Assembly: GCF_004348425.1 (NCBI RefSeq)
Contig: NZ_SMKK01000046.1
Span: forward strand, 1 to 45,486
Source: Actinomadura sp. 7K507
Lineage (GTDB): Bacteria; Actinomycetota; Actinomycetes; Streptosporangiales; Streptosporangiaceae
DNA length: 45,486 nucleotides
Reading direction: 5' to 3'
The translations under genes were made by a program, and so were the position numbers. The stretch's first letter is position 1. Each line of letters opens with the position of its first letter. Shown here piece by piece: positions 40,619-45,486 of this stretch. The notes under the pieces are model-generated. The model saw nothing but the letters and a program-made list of their open reading frames with translations. It had not been told where the DNA came from and made no database searches.

Positions 40619-43600
40619 GGTCCGCGTCCTTCTGGTCGCCGTGCACCGGTCGCGTGGATGGAGAGGGGCGGTCGTGCCGCCGGGAACGGGAGCGGCGGGC
40701 GGCGGCCCGCCGGGTCGCCCGGTCGAGCCCGGGGCTGTGGCGGGCGCCGCCTTCGAGGAAGGCGGCCAGTTCCCGGACGGTGGGGTGGCGGAACAGCTCG
40801 ACCACCGGGACCCGGCGGCCGAGGGCCCGGTCCAGGCGGGCCTGCACGGCGACGATCGCCAGCGAGTGGCCGCCGATGTCGAAGAAGTTGTCGCGCGGCC
40901 CGACCCGCAGCCGCCCCAGCACCGCGCCCCACGCCTCGGCCACGACCCGTTCGGTGGGGGTCAGCGGCCCGCCGGACGCGGGCGGGAGCGGGCGCCGCCG
41001 CTGCCGGGGCAGCGCGGAACGGTCCACTTTGCCGCCGCGTGTCAGCGGGATCGCCGGGACCAGGCGCACGTCCGCCGGGACGGCCGCGTCCGGCAGCTTC
41101 GCGCGCAGATGGGCCAGCAGGCCGGCCGGGGTGAGACCGGGATGCTCGGGCACCGCGTAGCCGTGGACGACGCGCGCGCCGGACGCGTCCAGAGCCGTGG
41201 CGGCGGCGGCCGCCCGGACTTCGGGATGGTCCAGCATCGCGGCCTCGACGGCGCCGAGCTCCACCCGGTACCCGCGGATCTTCACCTGGTCGTCGGCGCG
41301 TCCCGCCAGCTCGACGGTGCCGTCCGGCGCGTACCGTCCGAGGTCGCCGGTGCGGAAGATCCGGTCGCCGGGATCGGCGGCGCCCGGCGTGGCGCCGAAG
41401 CGGCGCGCGGTCAGCGACGGGTCGAGGTAGCCGCCGGCGAGGTGGCGGCTGCGGATCACCACCTCGCCCAGCTCGCCGGTCCCGCAGATCCGGTCCGCGG
41501 GGTCGACGACCAGCAGGCGGCTGCCGCGGACGCCGCGTCCGACGGGGACGGGACGCGCCGTCGCGGTCAGCCGGGCCGGATCGATCTCGTGGCAGGAGTG
41601 GCCCTGCGGGGTCTCGGTGGTGCCGTACAGGTTCAGCATCCGGGCGTTGGGGGCGAGGACGGCCAGGCGGAGCGCGTCGTCCTCGGTGAGGCGGTCGCCC
41701 GCGAGCGCGATCAGCCGCAGGCCGGGGACCGGCCCGGCGGCGGCCGCGCAGAGCATCCGCGCCATGGGCGGGGTGAGGTGGGCGACCGTGACGTGCTGCG
41801 CGCGCAGCCATTCCGCCAGGCGTTCCGGGTCGCGCACCATCGGCTCGCCGGGCACGCACAACCGGGCCCCGGCGGCGAGCGGGACGAACATGTCGCGCAG
41901 CGCGGGGTCGTGGGACAGGCCGGACAGCAGCGCGACGCGGTCGCCGGGGCCGATGCCGTGAGCGGCCGTGTACCAGTCGACGAAGCGGGCCAGCGGGCGG
42001 TCCGTCGTGACGACGGGCTTGGGGTCGGACGTGGTGCCCGAGGTCAGGGAGATGTAGCCGCGCGGCGATTCGGCGTCGTCGGTGGGGCCGTCGTCCTGGA
42101 CGAGGACGGCCGGGAGGTCGCGGAGGGCGCCGTCGTCCCCGGCGGTGCCGGGGCCGCGCAGCCGGGCGCGGGCGCCGGCGGCGCGGGCCTGCGCCCGCCG
42201 TACGTCCGGTGGATCGGACGGGTCCAGGATCACCCAGCGCGCCCCGGAGGCGAGGACCCCCAGCAGCAGGCCGGGCAGGGCCACGTCCCTGACCGCCGGC
42301 ACCGCCACCGTCTCGCCGGGGCGGACGCCCGCCGCGCGGACGGCGGCGGACGTGCGGCGGCTCAGGTGGGTGAGGTCGCGGTAGGTCAGCTCGCCCCCGG
42401 CCCCGGACGCCGCGACGGCGTCCGGCGCCGCCCGGCGTACCCGTTCCAGGACGCCCGGCCCCGTCCATTCCGGGAGCGGCTCGTCCCAGCCCGGGGCGGC
42501 CCTGTCGCGCAGCGACGCCTCGCGCACCGGCGCGTGCGGGCGGGCGACGAGTTCTCCGAGCAGCCGCAGGTAGCCCGAGAGCAGCGCCTCGACGCGGCCG
42601 CCGTCGAACAGGTCGGGGTTGTGGACGACCTGGAACGCCAGCCCGCCGGGAGTCCGGTCGGCGTACATGGTCAGGTCGAACAGCGAACCGGGCAGCCCGG
42701 CCTCGACCGGTTCGGTGGTGCAGCCGGGAAGGCGCAGCCGCGGCTCGGCGAACCCGAACATGTTGAACGCGACCTGCGCGAGCGGTCCGCGGCCCAGGTC
42801 GCGCGGGACGCCCAGCGCCTCGACGATCCCCTCGAACGGAAGGTCGCCGTGGGCGCTCGCCTGGGCGAGCTCGTCCCGGCAGCGCCGCACGTGGTCGCCG
42901 AAGTCCGCGGCGCCGTCCGGCCGCAGCCGCAGCGGCAGGATCCGCAGGCAGCAGCCGACCAGGTCCTCGAACGCGGCGTCCGGGCGGTCGGCGTACGGGG
43001 TGGCGACGACCAGGTCGTCCTGGCCGGTGAGCCGGTGCAGCAGCACCCCGAAGGCCGCCAGCAGGACGGCGTACGGGGTGGCGCCGAGCGAGACGCCGAG
43101 GGCGTCGACGGCGGCGGCGAGCTCCGGGCCGGTCCGGGCGGTGACGCGTTCGCCGCGGAAGGTCTGGACGGGCGGGCGGGCGCGGTCGCGCGGGAGGTCG
43201 AGCACCGCCGGCGCCCCGGCCAGGTGGTCCTTCCACCACGCGGCCTGGTCCGCGCCGTGGCGCCTCGCCCGCTCCAGCGACCGGCCGACGTAGTCCGCGA
43301 AACTCGCGCGCGGCGGCGCGGCGGGCGTTCCGGCGTACGCGGCGGCCAGATCGTCGGCGAGGACGCCGTGGGACCAGCCGTCGAACACGATGTGGTGGAC
43401 GGTCAGCGCCAGCACGTGGTCGTCGCCGCCGAGCCGGATCAGCCGGGCGCGCAGCAGCGGCCCGGCGGCCAGGTCGAACGGCGTGGACGCCTCGGCCGCG
43501 AGCGCCTCCTCCAGCGGGGACCCGCCGAGCTCGGCGACGGGCAGCGGCACCTCGCCGGGCGGGTCCACGACCACGTAGGGGACGCCGGACCGCTGCCGGA

Positions 43601-45486
43601 CGCGCCAGCGCAGCACGTCGTGCCGGGCGGCCACGGCGGTCAGCGCCGTGCGCAACGCGTCCGCCGAGACCGGGCCGCGCAGCCGCTCCGCGATCGCCAC
43701 GTTGTGCACGGGCGTGCCCGGCGCGAGCTGCTCGACGAACCAGAGCCTCCGCTGCATGGGCGACAGCACCGGCCCGTCCGGCGCGGCGCGCACCGGGTGG
43801 CCGGGCAGCGGGGGAGCCGTCGCCACCCGCGCCTGCAGACCGGCGAGCGTCCGCCCGGCGAAGACGTCCTCGACGGTGACGTCGCGGCCCGTCTCGGCTC
43901 GCAGCGCGGAGACGATCCGCATGGCGCGCAGCGAATGGCCGCCGGACTCCAGGAACCCGTCACCGGGCCCGGGAGCCGGTGATCGCAGGACGCGCGCCCA
44001 GATCCCGGCCACCGTGCCGTTCCCGCTCGGGGACGGCGCCGGTTCCGGGACCGCGCGGGCGCGCAGCGCGTCCAGGTCGACCTTGCCCGCGGTGTTGAGC
44101 GGCAGCGCGCCGAGCCGGACGAGCCGGGTCGGCAGCATGTAGGCGGGCAGCCGGTCGGCGCAGTGGCCGCGCAGCTCGTCCAGGCCAGGCGCCTCGCGGG
44201 GCGCGACGTAGGCGATGAGCTCGTCCGCCGCGACGTCGGCGACCGCCTGGAGGACGCCGGGATGGCCGCGCAGCACGGTCTCGACCTCGCCGGTCTCGAC
44301 CCGCTGGCCCCGGATCTTCACCTGCCGGTCCAGCCGTCCGAGGAAGGCGATCCGTCCCTCCCCGTCCAGCACCGCCCGGTCGCCCGTGCGGTACAGCCGC
44401 GCGCCCGGTCCTCCTCCGAACGGGTCGGGGACGAAGCGTTCGGCGGTGAGGCCGGGGCGTCCCAGATAGCCGCGGGACACCTGCGGGCCCCCGATGCACA
44501 GCTCGCCCGCGACGCCCGGCGGGCAGGGCCCGCCCCGCTCGTCCAGGATGTGGGCGTGGCAGCCGGGAAGCGCGCGGCCGATCGGGAGCGGGCGGTCCCA
44601 GCGGCCGGTCAGCTCCGTCCCGACCACGCACACGGTCGTCTCGGTCGGGCCGTACCAGTTGTGGAACCTCCGCTCCGGCGGCTTCGACCAGCGCTCCACC
44701 TGCTCCGGGCCGGCCGGCTCGCCCGCGGTGACGAGGTCGCGCAGGTGCGGCATCCCCTCGGGATCCAGCAGCGGCAGAAGAGCCGGGGGCAGGAAACCCC
44801 ACGTCACCTCGTGCTCGTCCAGGAAACGCTGGAGCCGGCCGGGGTCGTCGCGGTCGCCGTCGCCGACGAGCTGCACGCTGCCTCCCCTGGTCAGCGGGGC
44901 CAGCATGTCCAGGACGGACACGTCGAAGCCCAGCGCGGAGAACGCGATCGAGCGGCACGTTTCGTCCAGCCCGAACCAATCGGCCGCCATGGTCACGAAC
45001 GCCGCGGCGCTGCGGTGGGCGACCGTCACTCCCTTGGGTTCGCCGGTCGACCCGGACGTGTAGAGGACGTAGGCGGCGTTCTCAGGCAGGGCGGGGGTCG
45101 GCGGTGGGGGCGACGGTTCGTCCAGCGAGGGGACGAGCACGCGCGGGCCGGGACCGTCCAGGAGTTCCCGGCCCGTCTCGTCGGCCACGACGACGTCGAT
45201 GGCCGCGTCCGCGATGAGGCCGGCCAGCCGCCTCCGCGGATGGGACGGGTCGAGCGGCACGTAGGCGCCGCCCGAGAGCAGCACGCCGAGGACGGCCACG
45301 GGCATGAGCGGCGTCCGCCGCAGGCACACCCCGACCCTCCGCTCCGGGCCGATGCCGAGCCGCCGGAGGTCCCGGGCCAGTGTCGCGGCGGCTCCGGCCA
45401 GGACACGGTAGGTGAGGGTGTCGTTCCACTGCCTGACGGCGATGGCGCCGGGGGTCCGGGCGGCCTGGGCCGTGATCATGTCCCCC
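40587..45486 (-). CDS. NRPS A-PCP-C-A-PCP, 5' end cut by window edge
   Basis: At least 1630 residues; the frame is open to the edge, and the visible start falls within an A domain, so a C or other domain probably lies outside. A1: about 1-495, TSGSTGEPKG near 147; pocket D-V-L-G-V-A-W-V-C-K, unassigned. PCP1: GGHSL near 511. C: about 570-1000, HHIVFDG near 698. A2: about 1010-1500, unlike the others: LSGLSHDPALRDMFVPLAAG, TVAHLTPPM and NLYGTTETPQ follow the aminoadipate reductase (Lys2) pattern; pocket D-P-R-H-A-A-L-Q-G-K. Its phosphate loop is altered (TSGTTSDPKP instead of TGxPKG). PCP2: GGHSL near 1535. No reductase domain follows. A basic tail overlaps the PKS start by 32 bp. First visible gene of the minus operon. 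Confidence 0.9.
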   Translation of the reverse strand, partial: GDMITAQAARTPGAIAVRQWNDTLTYRVLAGAAATLARDLRRLGIGPERRVGVCLRRTPLMPVAVLGVLLSGGAYVPLDPSHPRRRLAGLIADAAIDVVVADETGRELLDGPGPRVLVPSLDEPSPPPPTPALPENAAYVLYTSGSTGEPKGVTVAHRSAAAFVTMAADWFGLDETCRSIAFSALGFDVSVLDMLAPLTRGGSVQLVGDGDRDDPGRLQRFLDEHEVTWGFLPPALLPLLDPEGMPHLRDLVTAGEPAGPEQVERWSKPPERRFHNWYGPTETTVCVVGTELTGRWDRPLPIGRALPGCHAHILDERGGPCPPGVAGELCIGGPQVSRGYLGRPGLTAERFVPDPFGGGPGARLYRTGDRAVLDGEGRIAFLGRLDRQVKIRGQRVETGEVETVLRGHPGVLQAVADVAADELIAYVAPREAPGLDELRGHCADRLPAYMLPTRLVRLGALPLNTAGKVDLDALRARAVPEPAPSPSGNGTVAGIWARVLRSPAPGPGDGFLESGGHSLRAMRIVSALRAETGRDVTVEDVFAGRTLAGLQARVATAPPLPGHPVRAAPDGPVLSPMQRRLWFVEQLAPGTPVHNVAIAERLRGPVSADALRTALTAVAARHDVLRWRVRQRSGVPYVVVDPPGEVPLPVAELGGSPLEEALAAEASTPFDLAAGPLLRARLIRLGGDDHVLALTVHHIVFDGWSHGVLADDLAAAYAGTPAAPPRASFADYVGRSLERARRHGADQAAWWKDHLAGAPAVLDLPRDRARPPVQTFRGERVTARTGPELAAAVDALGVSLGATPYAVLLAAFGVLLHRLTGQDDLVVATPYADRPDAAFEDLVGCCLRILPLRLRPDGAADFGDHVRRCRDELAQASAHGDLPFEGIVEALGVPRDLGRGPLAQVAFNMFGFAEPRLRLPGCTTEPVEAGLPGSLFDLTMYADRTPGGLAFQVVHNPDLFDGGRVEALLSGYLRLLGELVARPHAPVREASLRDRAAPGWDEPLPEWTGPGVLERVRRAAPDAVAASGAGGELTYRDLTHLSRRTSAAVRAAGVRPGETVAVPAVRDVALPGLLLGVLASGARWVILDPSDPPDVRRAQARAAGARARLRGPGTAGDDGALRDLPAVLVQDDGPTDDAESPRGYISLTSGTTSDPKPVVTTDRPLARFVDWYTAAHGIGPGDRVALLSGLSHDPALRDMFVPLAAGARLCVPGEPMVRDPERLAEWLRAQHVTVAHLTPPMARMLCAAAAGPVPGLRLIALAGDRLTEDDALRLAVLAPNARMLNLYGTTETPQGHSCHEIDPARLTATARPVPVGRGVRGSRLLVVDPADRICGTGELGEVVIRSRHLAGGYLDPSLTARRFGATPGAADPGDRIFRTGDLGRYAPDGTVELAGRADDQVKIRGYRVELGAVEAAMLDHPEVRAAAAATALDASGARVVHGYAVPEHPGLTPAGLLAHLRAKLPDAAVPADVRLVPAIPLTRGGKVDRSALPRQRRRPLPPASGGPLTPTERVVAEAWGAVLGRLRVGPRDNFFDIGGHSLAIVAVQARLDRALGRRVPVVELFRHPTVRELAAFLEGGARHSPGLDRATRRAAARRSRSRRHDRPSPSTRPVHGDQKDADHDDPPSSLPG

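Noticed and set aside
1..45486. tRNA or rRNA genes, CRISPR array, insertion sequence or phage attachment site.
   Set aside because: None seen; no transposase or integrase-like protein and no repeat-spacer pattern.

Overview
The window is GC-rich DNA (roughly 70 percent or more by eye) with GTG and TTG starts, overlapping stop/start codons and a modular NRPS/PKS locus. This points to a filamentous actinomycete; I cannot name the genus. No tRNA, rRNA, CRISPR array or intact mobile element was seen.

Region 1 (1-5285) is an acyl-CoA catabolic operon: a CoA transferase cut by the left edge, two paired acyl-CoA dehydrogenases, an enoyl-CoA hydratase-like protein and a TetR regulator. Region 2 (5393-9125) holds an ankyrin-repeat/beta-propeller protein, then a LysR regulator divergent from a short-chain dehydrogenase. 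Region 3 (9126-15453) is an accessory strip with long gaps, a broken flavin monooxygenase, an LmbU-family activator, and a putative detoxification regulon (FAD monooxygenase, TetR, GNAT acetyltransferase). Three copies of the same 31-bp double-dyad operator tie that regulon together. A CGNR zinc-finger regulator closes the region.

Region 4 (15642-45486, cut by the right edge) is a hybrid NRPS/PKS cluster on two converging operons whose last genes overlap by 33 bp. The plus operon encodes a free acyl carrier protein, a KS-AT-C-A-PCP protein whose KS and AT have lost their catalytic residues, a type II thioesterase and a luciferase-like oxidoreductase. The minus operon encodes, in transcription order, A-PCP-C-A-PCP (partial), KS-AT-KR-DH-ACP, C-A-PCP-TE fused to a 12-helix MFS transporter, a 19-codon mini-ORF, C-A-PCP and C-A-PCP.

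Pocket residues read by eye predict Gly (15986-21244), Ser (26297-29458), Cys (29511-35030), and an aminoadipate-reductase-like (Lys2-type) pocket in the second A domain of the edge gene. Two pockets remain unassigned. The PKS AT looks malonyl-specific. The only TE domain sits in a mid-operon gene, so gene order and assembly order probably differ. No PPTase, MbtH protein or epimerase domain was seen. The most unusual points are the NRPS-TE-MFS fusion, the KS/AT relic with an intact C-A-PCP, the Lys2-like A domain without a reductase, the KR-before-DH order, cysteine at the nucleophile position of both thioesterases, and the three-copy operator.
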